In this document: positions 36,223 through 45,323 of the stretch, piece after piece | Layout: every line of letters begins with the position of its first letter | How positions within the stretch are numbered: position 1 is the first letter of the stretch | From: Rhizohabitans arisaemae | GTDB taxonomy: Bacteria; Actinomycetota; Actinomycetes; Streptosporangiales; Streptosporangiaceae | Direction: 5' to 3' | Length of the DNA stretch: 64,000 nucleotides | Assembly (NCBI RefSeq): GCF_025996515.1 | Contig: NZ_BLRH01000060.1 | Coordinates: 1,488,001-1,552,000, forward strand | Made by a program: the position numbers and the translations under genes | The notes under the pieces: generated by a model | The model's input: only the letters and a program-made list of their open reading frames with translations | Database searches by the model: none | What the model was told of the DNA's origin: nothing

Positions 36223-37469
36223 AGCGCCTCTCGATAGATCGGGCAGGACATGCACCGGGGTCCGCCCCGGCCGCTGCCCAGTTCGCTCCCCGCTATCCGG
36301 AGCACCTCGATCCCCGCGGCCTCAAGCCGGCTGTTCGTCTCGATGTTGCGTTCGTAGGCGATCGCGAGGCGAGGCGCCACCGCGAGCGTGTTGTTGCCGT
36401 CGTCCCACTGCTCCCGTTCGGCGGTGACCGGATCCAGCCCGGTGTCGATCACCTTCAACCGATCGATCCCCATGGCCTGCGCGGCGGCCTCCAGGAACGG
36501 CCGGGCCCGGGACACGCGTAGTTCGTCGTCGGGGCCGACGGTCACGGTGTAGGCGGTGAGTGAGTAGGCGACGGCCGGATACATCACCACGGTGTCCACG
36601 TCGACCATCGTGCACACGGTGTCCAGGTGCATCGTCGCCCGCTGCTGGGCGATCGGGATGGCGAGCACGGTCTGGACCGGGTGTCCGCTTCGCGGGGCGT
36701 CGAAGAGCCGGCGGGCCAGCCGCTCGACACCCGCGGGGGTGGTGCGCTCGCCGGTGCCGACCGCGGCGACACCCGGGGCGAGCAGGAGCACGTCGCCTCC
36801 CTCCACATGCTCCAGCGCGGGGTCGTAGAGCCGGTGGACACCCTGGAAGCGCGGATGGTGGGTGTAGATCAGCCGAGTGAGCTCGGCCTCCCGGACCCGG
36901 GCGGGCATCGCCAGGCTGGTCACCGCGACGTGATCACCGATCCAGACGCTGGAGTCCCGGGTGAACAGCAGGTTGGGCAGGGGATCGATCACGAAGTCGT
37001 GCCGGTTCATCAACTCGTAGACGAGTCCTCGGCCGATCTTCAGCTCCTCGTGGGCGAGACCGGCGACGAGCGCCTGGGTCAGGTCCTCTGGGGGCAGGTC
37101 GTTCAGGTAGGCCCGGGTGATCTGCCTGAGCCGGTCGCCGAGCCTGCGGTCGTCGACCACCTGATCGATGATCTCATTGCGCGCTTCGCCGAATTCGAGG
37201 GCCTCCTGGAGGAGCTCGGTCAGGTACAGAACCTCGACCCCGTGATCCCGGAGCACCGAGGCGAACGCGTCGTGCTCTTCCTGGGCCCGCCCCACCCAGG
37301 GGATGCCGTCGAAGAGGAGTTTGTCGTTGTTGCGGGGGGTGAGGCGTTTCAACTCGGCGCCGGGACGGTGCAGCAATACGGTGCGGAGACGGCCGACCTC
37401 GCTGTTCGCGCCGTGCTCCCATGCCGGATCGTCCTGGAGTGAGAGCTGATCGTCGGTCGCCTCGCGCAC
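36219..37469 (-). CDS. arcA: Arginine deiminase
   Basis: 416 residues from GTG 37469, which has AGGAGG four bases upstream. Guanidine-group modifying fold: [20 protein letters not shown] at the start, [28 protein letters not shown] with the acidic substrate-grip residues, [19 protein letters not shown] with catalytic His and Asp, and the nucleophile Cys in [11 protein letters not shown] at the end. It hydrolyses arginine to citrulline and ammonia, the first step of the ADI pathway. ArcB and ArcC are not nearby, so it may serve ammonia or citrulline production alone. A long upstream extension to 37661 is not supported by family length. Confidence 0.95.
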   Translation of the reverse strand: MREATDDQLSLQDDPAWEHGANSEVGRLRTVLLHRPGAELKRLTPRNNDKLLFDGIPWVGRAQEEHDAFASVLRDHGVEVLYLTELLQEALEFGEARNEIIDQVVDDRRLGDRLRQITRAYLNDLPPEDLTQALVAGLAHEELKIGRGLVYELMNRHDFVIDPLPNLLFTRDSSVWIGDHVAVTSLAMPARVREAELTRLIYTHHPRFQGVHRLYDPALEHVEGGDVLLLAPGVAAVGTGERTTPAGVERLARRLFDAPRSGHPVQTVLAIPIAQQRATMHLDTVCTMVDVDTVVMYPAVAYSLTAYTVTVGPDDELRVSRARPFLEAAAQAMGIDRLKVIDTGLDPVTAEREQWDDGNNTLAVAPRLAIAYERNIETNSRLEAAGIEVLRIAGSELGSGRGGPRCMSCPIYREAL

Positions 37470-37813
37470 TGCTCCTCCTGAAGACTTCGACCACTGAGAG
37501 AAGTATGTCGAACTCATACCGTCACGATGGCAGGTGGGTCGCCTGTCGGTTGTGGACAGGTCGGGCCGTACTCCAGTTGATGCCCACGGCGGAGGTGGCA
37601 AATCTGGAGGGTTTTGCCGGTTTCCAGTCGATCCCGCGCAATGGGATCGGGCATCGCCCACGGGTACGGCTCACGCGGCTTCGGGCGGGCGGAGGGCACC
37701 CCGCGACGTCGGGGTGCGCGGTGACCGCGGGCTAGGCGGTCACCGCGACGATCGAGGCCGGGCCCGGAACGGAACGGAATCGGCCGGTGGAGCGCTCAAG
37801 GTCGGCGCCATGG
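37470..37813. terminator. Intergenic with two back-to-back hairpins
   Basis: In this 344-bp gap two stem-loops lie in series: GCACCCCG/CGGGGTGC (37696-37717, 6-base loop) and GCGGTGACCGC/GCGGTCACCGC (37718-37746, 7-base loop), both perfect. They follow the small membrane gene at 37814-37981 (minus strand) and would end its transcript. The rest (37480-37690) should hold the arcA promoter; I see no gene in it. Confidence 0.7.
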
Positions 37814-37981
37814 TCAGGTCTTGGAGAACTTGCCCACCATTGTCACCACACCGACGACGACGAGAGCGATGAGGCCCACGATCAGCATGTACTTCAATAT
37901 GCCGACGAGTGCGCTGACCAGGAGGAAGCCGACGTACGCCGCGAGGACGACTCCCAATATCGTCAAGATTGCTCGAATCAT
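37814..37981 (-). CDS. Small two-helix membrane protein
   Basis: 55 residues below the usual ORF cut-off: MIRAILTILGVVLAAYVGFLL, a short turn near VGILKYM, then LIVGLIALVVVGVVTMVGKFSKT. Two transmembrane helices with a basic tail. The composition is clean of stops and biased as in real genes, and paired terminator hairpins follow it. No SD sequence is clear. Short actinobacterial membrane proteins of this build occur as unnamed families. Function unknown; possible link to the divergent response-regulator/kinase pair is not shown. Confidence 0.6.
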   Translation of the reverse strand: MIRAILTILGVVLAAYVGFLLVSALVGILKYMLIVGLIALVVVGVVTMVGKFSKT

Positions 37982-38067
37982 GGAATCCACGGTACGCGCG
38001 GAGTGCGGTCGGTGTGGCGCTCGCGGGGTCGGTAATCGGATACTTACCGGATGTTAGCTATTCGTGA

Positions 38068-38083
38068 TGTTTCACGTGAATCA
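38068..38083. other. parS-like chromosome partition site
   Basis: TGTTTCACGTGAATCA differs from the parS consensus TGTTTCACGTGAAACA at one position (13 of 14 in the core GTTTCACGTGAAAC). ParB binds such sites near oriC in actinomycetes. It lies in the intergenic region before the OmpR-type regulator gene, consistent with parS sites favouring gaps. Confidence 0.75.
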
Positions 38084-38177
38084 TCGATTCGGCCTTACGG
38101 AGTGCTGACAGGATCCGCCGATCCGGCGACCCGGTCATATCGTGATGATGTGGTTGGCGTCGAAGGAGCGAAACTCA

Positions 38178-38888
38178 GTGAGCAGTAACCCCACCGCACG
38201 GATCCTCGTCGTCGATGACGACCCCACCGTCGCAGATGTCGTGGCCCGATATCTCGAACGCGACGGCCATCAGGTCGAGTGCGTCGGGGACGGGGCGGAG
38301 GCCCTCCATCGCGCCCTCGCGAACCCTCCCGATCTCCTCGTTCTCGACCTCATGCTCCCCGGCGTGGACGGCCTGCAGATCTGCCGGAAGCTCCGGGAGC
38401 GCTGGCCGGTTCCGGTGATCATGCTGACCGCGCTCGGCGATGAGATCGACCGGGTGGTCGGCCTGGAGACGGGCGCGGACGACTACGTGACCAAGCCGTT
38501 CAGCCCCCGTGAGCTCGCCCTGCGGGTGCAGTCGGTGCTGAGGAGGGCCCGGGGAGCCCTGGTGACCGCCGGCACCGGCGTGCTCCGCGACCGCAACCTC
38601 CTCGTCGACGTGGGCGCCCACGAGGTACGCCTGCGCGGGGAGGAGGTCGCCCTGACCGCACGCGAGTTCGACCTGCTGGCCTTTCTCATGCGCAACCCTC
38701 GCCAGGCGTTCAGCCGTACGGCGCTTCTCGAACAGGTGTGGGGGTGGTCGTTCGGCGACTCCTCCACGGTCACCGTGCACGTGCGGAGGCTCCGGGAGAA
38801 GATCGAGGACGACCCGACGGCGCCCAGGCGCATCGTCACCGTCTGGGGCGTCGGATACCGCTACGAACCAGGGGAGGAAGTCCCGTGA
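38178..38888 (+). CDS. OmpR-family response regulator
   Basis: 236 residues from GTG 38178 with AAGGAG nine bases upstream. Receiver domain: ILVVDDDPTVAD, phospho-acceptor Asp in LLVLDLMLPGVDGLQIC, Thr in MLTALGD and Lys in DDYVTKPFSPREL. The C-terminal winged helix is of the PhoB/OmpR type: VALTAREFDLLAFLMRNP, WGWSFGDSSTVTVHVRRLREKI, VWGVGYRYEP. It acts with the kinase encoded in GTGA overlap directly downstream. The signal is unknown. A parS-like site lies about 95 bp upstream. Confidence 0.95.
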   Translation: MSSNPTARILVVDDDPTVADVVARYLERDGHQVECVGDGAEALHRALANPPDLLVLDLMLPGVDGLQICRKLRERWPVPVIMLTALGDEIDRVVGLETGADDYVTKPFSPRELALRVQSVLRRARGALVTAGTGVLRDRNLLVDVGAHEVRLRGEEVALTAREFDLLAFLMRNPRQAFSRTALLEQVWGWSFGDSSTVTVHVRRLREKIEDDPTAPRRIVTVWGVGYRYEPGEEVP

Positions 38889-40018
38889 TTCCGATCGCGG
38901 ACCTGCTGGAGATCGCCGCGATCACCGGAGGGACCGGGCTCGTCATCGCGGCCGCCGGCCTGGCGCTCATGTGGGTGATCAGGGACCGGTCCGTGGGCGC
39001 GATGCTCGCCGTCGTCGCCGCGGTGACGGTGGCCGCCACACTCGGGGGTGTCGTCGCCACCACGTTCAAGATGTTGATCAACCCGCACGACCGGAGCGTC
39101 GTCCTGACGGTCGTGGCCGTGGGCGGAATGGTGGGGTTCGGCGTCGCGCTGCTGCTGGCCCGGCGGGTGGTGGCCGACAGCCGCCGCCTGCTCAAGGCCG
39201 TTCAGATCGTGCCCATGTTCGGGCAATTCACTCCTCCGGAGGGCCGCATGCCGACCGAGCTGGCCACGATCTCCAAGGCTCTGGAAGAGGCCCATGAGAG
39301 TCTCAGGGAGGCACGCGAGCGCGAGCGTGCCCTGGACGCCAGTCGGCGGGAGCTCGTCGCCTGGGTCAGTCACGACCTGCGGACCCCGCTCGCCGGGCTC
39401 CGGGCGATGGCCGAGGCCCTCGAAGACGGGATCATCGACGACCCGGCGACGGTCCAGCGGTATTACGGGCAGATCCGCCTGGAAGCCGGGCGGCTGACCC
39501 AGATGGTCGACGACCTGTTCGAGCTCTCCCGGATCAACGCCGGGGCGCTGAGCCTGTCCCGGCACCGCATCGGCCTCGACGACCTGGTCGCCGACACCCT
39601 GGCCGGGGTGGAGGCGCTGGCCCGGGCCAAGGGGGTACGGCTCCACGGCGCGTCCCAGGGCATGCTCCCGGTCGAGGTGGACTCGGGTGAGGTCGGCCGG
39701 GCGCTGCGCAACCTGGTCGTCAACGCGATCCGGCACACTCCCGCGGACGGCTCGGTCTCGGTGCAGGCCGGGGTGGTCGACGGGATGGCCTGCGTTTCGG
39801 TGTCCGACGCGTGCGGCGGGATCCCCGAGGACGATCTGCCGCGCGTCTTCGAGGTGGCCTTCCGGGGCTCGGCCGCCCGGACACCCGGACCGGACGGCGG
39901 GGCAGGGCTCGGCCTCGCCATCGCCCGGGGGATCGTCGAGGCGCACATGGGGGCGATCGGGGTCTGCAACACCGGGCCCGGATGCCGATTCATGATCCGC
40001 CTGCCGCTCTCCGTGTGA
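38885..40018 (+). CDS. Membrane sensor histidine kinase
   Basis: 377 residues from GTG 38885, overlapping the regulator stop. About three to four N-terminal hydrophobic segments (GGTGLVIAAAGLALMWVI, GAMLAVVAAVTVAATLGGVVATTF, VVLTVVAVGGMVGFGVALLL) with very short loops, so sensing is probably intramembrane. HisKA with His in ELVAWVSHDLRTPLAGLRAM, and HATPase_c with NLVVNAIRHTP, DACGGIPEDDLPRVFE and GGAGLGLAIARGIVEAH. It phosphorylates the upstream OmpR-type regulator. The cue cannot be guessed. Confidence 0.93.
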   Translation: MIPIADLLEIAAITGGTGLVIAAAGLALMWVIRDRSVGAMLAVVAAVTVAATLGGVVATTFKMLINPHDRSVVLTVVAVGGMVGFGVALLLARRVVADSRRLLKAVQIVPMFGQFTPPEGRMPTELATISKALEEAHESLREARERERALDASRRELVAWVSHDLRTPLAGLRAMAEALEDGIIDDPATVQRYYGQIRLEAGRLTQMVDDLFELSRINAGALSLSRHRIGLDDLVADTLAGVEALARAKGVRLHGASQGMLPVEVDSGEVGRALRNLVVNAIRHTPADGSVSVQAGVVDGMACVSVSDACGGIPEDDLPRVFEVAFRGSAARTPGPDGGAGLGLAIARGIVEAHMGAIGVCNTGPGCRFMIRLPLSV

Positions 40019-40019
40019 G

Positions 40020-40448
40020 CTAGCCGGCCAGGTCGTCGGGGGCGTCGAGCCAGCCCGTCGTCTCGCTCTCCTCCTGAGGCGAGACGAAGGTCTCGGCGAT
40101 CGCGCGGAAGGTCGGGCACGGCCAGCGCCACATGCAGCTCCGGCAGCGCAGGATGGGGTGGGCCGTGTCGCCTGCGGTCCCCCCGGCGTCCCGCGGCTGG
40201 TGGAGGTCGAGGAGGCGGAGCCCCAGATCGGCGAAGCCCATGAGCTCCTCCCGCGCCCCCGCCAGAAATATCAGGTCTTCTCTGGCGAGCCTGGTGCGAA
40301 TAGGGACGAAGCCATCACGGTTGATGAGGCCGTGGAGTGGACGCGTCGCCGCGCGCCACGAGGTGGATTTCTCGGTCTGGGTGAGGATCGCCTCCAGACG
40401 CTCACGTAATCTCGTGCGCTGCGGATCCTCGAATCGATCAACGTCCAT
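40020..40448 (-). CDS. Conserved hypothetical protein with C-terminal cysteine cluster
   Basis: 142 residues from ATG 40448 (GGGAG upstream). The first 100 residues are mixed helical without a clear fold. The C-terminal part holds HPILRCRSCMWRWPCPTFRAIAETF, where CxxC and a further Cys with aromatic residues look like a small metal-binding or redox motif. I do not recognise the family well enough to name it. Convergent with the kinase gene (stops two bases apart). A longer frame to 40517 lacks support. Confidence 0.55.
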   Translation of the reverse strand: MDVDRFEDPQRTRLRERLEAILTQTEKSTSWRAATRPLHGLINRDGFVPIRTRLAREDLIFLAGAREELMGFADLGLRLLDLHQPRDAGGTAGDTAHPILRCRSCMWRWPCPTFRAIAETFVSPQEESETTGWLDAPDDLAG

Positions 40449-40659
40449 CGTTCTCCCGCCCCTCCCCTGCGAAGCGATGGAACCGGGACCCCCGTCCGCG
40501 GCCGGGTGGTGTCGCACACGGTAAAGCTTTGCGCACTCCGGGTTCCGGCGTGGCTGAAACGGTGGACATGGTCGTCAAAGCAATCCGGGATTTCCAAGGA
40601 ATGGGTTTGGATGGCCGGAGAACGTGACCGAGGGGGCGTGACGGCGATAATGTGCCCGC

Positions 40660-41004
40660 GTGGAGCTCAAGGTCTCGACGCGATCTCACGCGGGCAACGC
40701 CATCATCGCCGTCGCCGGGGAAATCGATCTGTACACCGCGCCGCGGCTACAGGCCGAGTTCGCCCGGCTCCTTGCCGATGATCCAGAACGGGTTGTCATA
40801 GATATGTCTGATGTGGAGTTCTGTGACTCCACCGGGATGAACGTGCTGCTGTCGGCGCTCAAGCGTCTCCGGGAACGCGGAGGGGCGCTGGAGGTGGCCG
40901 CGCCGCGTCCCGCGGTGCGCAAGATCCTGCAGGTGACCGGCCTGGATTCGGTGTTCACCGTGCACGACTCGATCCCCGCCGAGTTCGCCGAACCGGCCGG
41001 ATAA
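40660..41004 (+). CDS. STAS-domain anti-sigma factor antagonist
   Basis: 114 residues forming a single STAS domain: VAGEIDLYTAPRLQAEFARLL, VVIDMSDVEFCDSTGMNVLLSALKRL and LEVAAPRPAVRKILQVTGLDSVF. The Ser in CDSTGMN is the site phosphorylated by RsbW/SpoIIAB-type kinases in this family. It releases sigma factor by binding the kinase when unphosphorylated. Its likely partner could be the RsbW-like gene at 35734, or a distant one. GTG start at 40660; no strong SD. Confidence 0.9.
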   Translation: MELKVSTRSHAGNAIIAVAGEIDLYTAPRLQAEFARLLADDPERVVIDMSDVEFCDSTGMNVLLSALKRLRERGGALEVAAPRPAVRKILQVTGLDSVFTVHDSIPAEFAEPAG

Positions 41005-41105
41005 CCCGATGACCGAGGTCTGCGGGCTCACCCCGCCGGTTCGGCGGCCACCGGAACGGCCGGGCTAGCCCACAGGCCGTCCGGGCCGCACTACCATCGG
41101 TGGAT

Positions 41106-41846
41106 ATGGAGTCCGCAGGCGACACCGCCGTCATCATCCCGGCCAAGGACGAGGCGGCTCGCATCGCCGCCACAGTCAGGGCCGCCCGCACCCTGCCGGG
41201 TGTCGACCTCGTCGTGGTCGTCGACGACGGCTCGTCCGACGGCACCGGCGACGCGGCCCGGGCGGCCGGTGCGCGCGTGGTGCGGCACAGCAGAAACCAG
41301 GGCAAGGCCGCCGCCATGGAGACCGGCGCGGAGGCGGTGGGGCTCCTGGACGAGGGCCGTGAGCACCCTCGGCATCTCCTCTTTCTCGACGCCGATCTCA
41401 CCGAGACCGCCAAGGACGCCGGTCCGCTGATCGAGCCCGTCCGCGCCGGGGACGCGGACATGTCCATCGCGGTCTTCCCCGCCAACCGCGTCAAGCTCGG
41501 GGGGCACGGCTTCGTCGTCAAGCTCGCGCGGGACGGCATCCATCGGATAACCGGTTTCACCGCCGCCCAGCCCCTCAACGGACAGCGCTGCCTCACCAGG
41601 CCCGCCTTCGAGGCGGCCCGCCCACTGGCCGCGGGGTTCGGGGTGGAGACGGGGCTCACCATCGACCTGCTCCGGGCCGGTTTCCGCGTCGTCGAGGTCG
41701 AGGTGCCGCTCGCGCATCGCGCCACCGGCAACGACCTCAAGGCCCAGATGCATCGGGCGAAGCAGTTCAAGGACGTGGCGAGAGCGCTCGCGGCCAGGGA
41801 GCCCGTCGTGCGCAGAGGGCTGGAAACCCTCCGTCCTCCCCGGTGA
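41106..41846 (+). CDS. Family 2 glycosyltransferase
   Basis: 246 residues. GT-A fold: AVIIPAKDEAARIAATV at the start, VVVVDDGSSDGTGDAARAAGA with the DD motif, RNQGKAAAMETGAEAV, LLFLDADLTETAKDA (DxD-like DAD) and the later acceptor part with NGQRCLTRPAFEAARPLAAGFGVETGLTIDL. It resembles glucosyl-3-phosphoglycerate synthase and dolichol/polyprenol-phosphate glycosyltransferases. Its stop overlaps the membrane mannosyltransferase gene start, so it likely makes the activated donor or acts in the same envelope pathway. A GTG at 41100 is an alternative start. Confidence 0.85.
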   Translation: MESAGDTAVIIPAKDEAARIAATVRAARTLPGVDLVVVVDDGSSDGTGDAARAAGARVVRHSRNQGKAAAMETGAEAVGLLDEGREHPRHLLFLDADLTETAKDAGPLIEPVRAGDADMSIAVFPANRVKLGGHGFVVKLARDGIHRITGFTAAQPLNGQRCLTRPAFEAARPLAAGFGVETGLTIDLLRAGFRVVEVEVPLAHRATGNDLKAQMHRAKQFKDVARALAAREPVVRRGLETLRPPR

Positions 41847-43303
41847 TGTCCTGGCTCGCCCGCGGCGGCCTCGCCGTGAGTCTCGGCCTGACCGTGCTGA
41901 TTCCGCTGCTCGGCCCGTCGGCGATGGTGCCACCGTTGCCCGGCCCGGCCGGGCAACCGCCGTACTCGCTCGGCCTGGCGCCCTCGGGGCACCTCGTCGT
42001 CGCCCTTGCCGCGGTGATCCTTGCGGCCGGGACCGCCGGACTCGGCGCAGGCCTTTCGGCGGTACGGCGCGGCTGGGCCCCGGATCCACGCCGCCTGCTG
42101 CTGCTCGGGGCGTCCGTGGCCGCCTTGCTCGCCTTCCTCCCCCCGATGGGCTCCTCGGACCACCTCAACTACGCCGCGTACGGCAGGCTGCTCGTGCTGG
42201 GCCACGACCCCTATGCGACGTCCCCGGCTCAGCTGCCGGGGGATCCGGTGGTCGGCGCGGTCGAGGAGTGGGGCACGGTCACGAGTGTGTACGGGCCGGT
42301 GGCGACCGGTCTCCACGGGCTCGCCGCGCTGGTCGGCTCAGACTCGGTCAGGCTCACGGTCTTCGTCCTCGCCGTCGTCAACGCCATCGCGTTCACCGGC
42401 ACCGGGCTGCTGCTGCACCGGATGGCGGCGGGCGATCCGGACCGGCAGCGCAGGGCGGCGCTGCTGTGGACGCTCAACCCGCTGCTGATCTACCACCTCG
42501 TGGCCGGGATGCACGTGGACACCCTCGCGGTCGTGTTCGCGGTCGCCGCGCTGGCCCTGCTCGGCCGGAGTCTGATCGGCTCGGGCGTCATGATCGGGTT
42601 GGGGATGGCGGTGAAGCTTCCGGTGGGGCTGGTCTCCCTCGGACCTGCCTGGGAGCTACGGCGTGCGCCCCGCCGCCTGCTGACGGTCGCCGTGGCGGCG
42701 GCGGTGACCGTGGCCGGGTTGTACGCTCTGGCCGGCCCGTACGTGCTCGACCAGGTGGGGGCGGCGAGCAAGAGCGTCTCCAAGGCGACGCCGTGGCACC
42801 TGGTGGCCAACGATCCGCTGCTGGGCTGGGCGATGCCGAGGACCTGGGTGCAGATCGGCTCGTTCGCGCTCCTGGCCGTACTCGCGGCGCTGCTGCTGCG
42901 GGCGATGCCCGCCCCCTATCCGGACGGTGTGGCCGCGCGGGTGGCGGTGGCCCTGATCGTGGCCTGGCTGTTTGCGGCGCCCTACGCCTTGCCCTGGTAC
43001 GACGGGCTGGCTCTGGCCCTGCTCGCCCTGGTGCCGTGGTCGGCGCTGGACGCCTTCGTCGTCGCCCGCCTGGCCGTGCTCTCCTTCGCCTATCTTCCGG
43101 CCCGGCAGGCGGATCAGCCGGCCGACCTGGCCTGGCTGGTGACGGTGGTCAGGTCCCAGGTGGTACCGCTGCTGCTGACGGCGCTGCTGATCGGCCTGAT
43201 CCTGTGGGCGGTGCGAGCCGGAGCGCGCGCACGGAGGCCGTCAGCGCCAGCGGAACCGCGACGCTCAGCGCCATCGCCGGGATCGCCACACCCGAGTCGT
43301 TGA
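41843..43303 (+). CDS. Polyprenol-phosphate-mannose dependent glycosyltransferase (MptA/MptB-like)
   Basis: 486 residues with about 11 transmembrane segments. Fits the actinobacterial alpha-1,6-mannosyltransferase family: FLPPMGSSDHLNYAAYGRLLVLGHDPYATSP in the first large loop carries the Asp and Tyr residues used by GT-C enzymes, and PLLIYHLVAGMHVDTLAVVFAVAALALLG is the next signature. It adds hexose from a lipid donor on the outer face of the membrane. It starts in overlap with the GT2 gene stop. Its C-terminal 155 bp overlap the convergent gene at 43149, the largest overlap in the window; the overlapped part encodes the last helix and tail. Confidence 0.85.
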   Translation: MMSWLARGGLAVSLGLTVLIPLLGPSAMVPPLPGPAGQPPYSLGLAPSGHLVVALAAVILAAGTAGLGAGLSAVRRGWAPDPRRLLLLGASVAALLAFLPPMGSSDHLNYAAYGRLLVLGHDPYATSPAQLPGDPVVGAVEEWGTVTSVYGPVATGLHGLAALVGSDSVRLTVFVLAVVNAIAFTGTGLLLHRMAAGDPDRQRRAALLWTLNPLLIYHLVAGMHVDTLAVVFAVAALALLGRSLIGSGVMIGLGMAVKLPVGLVSLGPAWELRRAPRRLLTVAVAAAVTVAGLYALAGPYVLDQVGAASKSVSKATPWHLVANDPLLGWAMPRTWVQIGSFALLAVLAALLLRAMPAPYPDGVAARVAVALIVAWLFAAPYALPWYDGLALALLALVPWSALDAFVVARLAVLSFAYLPARQADQPADLAWLVTVVRSQVVPLLLTALLIGLILWAVRAGARARRPSAPAEPRRSAPSPGSPHPSR

Positions 43304-45266
43304 CGGCGAATCCGACGAGTGCGCAGGTCAACGCGCTGAACAGCGCAGGCCGTAAGGCAGGTGTGAGCTCGTAGGCCAGGCCGAGGGCCGGGGCGCGCCA
43401 CGAGGCGGGGCGCATCAGGACGAGGTAGAGGAAGACGAGGGCGGTGACGGCGAGGATGGTCAGCTCCCAGGTGCCCAGGGTGCGGAGCATCGCCAGTCCC
43501 TTGCGGGTGACGACCGACCAGGCGCCGCCGTCCAGGACCTGCTCGAAGAACACCCCGAGGTGGGTACGCCGGTCGGCGGGCCGGAGCCAGTCCAGCCAGG
43601 CGATCGCGCCGATGAGGGCGACTCCGGCGGCGCAGAAGGCGACCATGCGCGGCCAGGACGGCCTCAGCCCCAGCAGCATCAGGACGAACACCGCGAAACC
43701 CGGGACCCAGGCGATCGTGCCGCCGAAGTCGGCCCCCCACGAGGGCCATCCGGTGATCACAAGCCCTACGCCTCCGGTGACGCCGACCAGCGTGGCCGCG
43801 AGCCGTCGGCGGCCCCGGTCCAGCAGCGCCTGGACCGGCCAGGCGAGCATCAGGGTGCCTCCGGTCACGAAGGCGGCCCAGGCGATGTTGCTGAAGCCGT
43901 AGAACCGGCCCCCGGTGACCGGCTCGTAGCCGGCGACGGCGTTCACCTGGAGGTGGGAGCCGGTGAGCACGTCGAGGCCGAGGGCGAGGAAAGTCGTCGC
44001 CGCCACGACGGTGAGAGGGCCGAGGACGTGCCGGCGCCAGGGACCCGCGTAGGCGGCGGCGGTGATGGCCGCGGCCACGGCCACGATCGCCCCGACCAGC
44101 CCGAGCATGGGCCGCGGTCCGCTCCACCAGGGGATGAGCTGGGCGAGGAAGGTGGACACGGCGATCGCCCCGCTGGCCACGCCGACGACTCGGGTGGCGC
44201 CCAGGACCCGGTCGCGCGTTCCGTCGCCTCCCCAGCGCCTGCGCAGGGCGATCCCCGCCAGCAGGTAGATCAGCACCTGCAGCGCGACGAACGAGATGAA
44301 GAAGGGCTGGCGGACCTGTCGGGTGACCTGGCTGGCCAGGTCGGCTTGGGCGAGCCGGTCGACGGTGGCGGCCGTGGACTCCGCACCGCCGACGGCCTGC
44401 CACGGGCGCCCCACCACGCCCTTGGGGGCGGTCAGGCCGAGGGCGTGGAGCGCGGTGGCGGTGAGGTCCGGCAGGGTTACCAGGGCGTCCTGCCTGGTGG
44501 AGGCGGAGGACATGAATCCCGCCGGGTACGGCGGTCCGCCCGCGATCGCGACGTGCAGGTGGGCGAGGTCCCCGTCGTCGGCGATCCCGCCGAGCAGGGT
44601 CACGGTTCCGGGCGCCAGGAGCGGAAGGGCCGAACCCAGGCGCCGGTCGGCCTCGCGCGCGGCGACGGCGCGGTCCGCCCCGGCCGGGATCCGGGTGAGA
44701 TCGTCGATCTCCACTGCCACCAGCGTGTGCTGGGAGAGTTCGGGGGACGGGCTTTCGAAGTAGGCGTCGACCGTGCCGCGGCGGTCGGCGACGCCGAGCG
44801 CGGCGCCGGGGCCGACCGCGGCGGTGGTGCCGCCGGCGTCCCGGACGGCCTGCCCGAGCAGTCCGATCCCCGCGTCGTATCCCGTGGTCAGGTTGTAGGC
44901 CGCCAGCGCGTCGAAACCGGGGACCGTCGTCCGCGCGGGGACCGGGGGCGGTGCGCACGCCGATGCGGGGGTGCCGGCCCGCTGGCCGGCGGAGAGGGTG
45001 AGCCAGCCCGCGGCGGGGCAGGTGACCCCGGTGCCGGGCGGGGGGATCGCCCGGGTGGACATCGAGGCCGCCGCGCTCGTGCCGACGAGCCGCCACAGGT
45101 TCGGGGTCCACGATGGCGAGACGTCGCTCCAGAGCAGGCCGGGGACGCCGATGATCGCCACCTTGCCGGTGGGCGCGTGGGAGCCGGTCGCCTGCGCCGT
45201 GCCGGGGATCAGGCTGAGGAGGACGCCGACCAAGGCCGCGGCGAGTATGCGATGTCGGCCGGTCAC
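43149..45266 (-). CDS. Secreted phosphatase/sulfatase-like domain with polytopic membrane C-terminus
   Basis: 705 residues from GTG 45266 (AAGGAGGG six bases upstream). Signal peptide (RILAAALVGVLLSLIPGTAQA), then an extracytoplasmic region (about 30-320) with an alkaline phosphatase superfamily feel: VAIIGVPGLLWSDVSPSWTPNLWRLVG, PAGWLTLSAGQRAGTP and DDGDLAHLHVAIAGGPPYPAG. A long multi-helix membrane part follows (about 335-690), with NAVAGYEPVTGGRFYGFSNIAWAAF among the helices. The first domain looks like a lipid-head-group phosphatase or sulfatase relative, but I cannot confirm metal ligands. Between three glycosyltransferases, it probably acts in envelope glycolipid export or synthesis. 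Divergent from the next gene by 57 bp. Confidence 0.75.
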   Translation of the reverse strand: MTGRHRILAAALVGVLLSLIPGTAQATGSHAPTGKVAIIGVPGLLWSDVSPSWTPNLWRLVGTSAAASMSTRAIPPPGTGVTCPAAGWLTLSAGQRAGTPASACAPPPVPARTTVPGFDALAAYNLTTGYDAGIGLLGQAVRDAGGTTAAVGPGAALGVADRRGTVDAYFESPSPELSQHTLVAVEIDDLTRIPAGADRAVAAREADRRLGSALPLLAPGTVTLLGGIADDGDLAHLHVAIAGGPPYPAGFMSSASTRQDALVTLPDLTATALHALGLTAPKGVVGRPWQAVGGAESTAATVDRLAQADLASQVTRQVRQPFFISFVALQVLIYLLAGIALRRRWGGDGTRDRVLGATRVVGVASGAIAVSTFLAQLIPWWSGPRPMLGLVGAIVAVAAAITAAAYAGPWRRHVLGPLTVVAATTFLALGLDVLTGSHLQVNAVAGYEPVTGGRFYGFSNIAWAAFVTGGTLMLAWPVQALLDRGRRRLAATLVGVTGGVGLVITGWPSWGADFGGTIAWVPGFAVFVLMLLGLRPSWPRMVAFCAAGVALIGAIAWLDWLRPADRRTHLGVFFEQVLDGGAWSVVTRKGLAMLRTLGTWELTILAVTALVFLYLVLMRPASWRAPALGLAYELTPALRPALFSALTCALVGFAVNDSGVAIPAMALSVAVPLALTASVRALRLAPPTGSGRSAAPSAAAVPPGT

Positions 45267-45323
45267 CGTGGTCCCTCCTTGACCCGCGCCGGGTGTGTCC
45301 CCGGCACCGGTAGCGTTGGCGGC

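Noticed and set aside
43560-45323. Upstream extension of the GT87 frame
   Set aside because: The frame runs through the antisense of the phosphatase-like gene; homology starts after GTG 45324.
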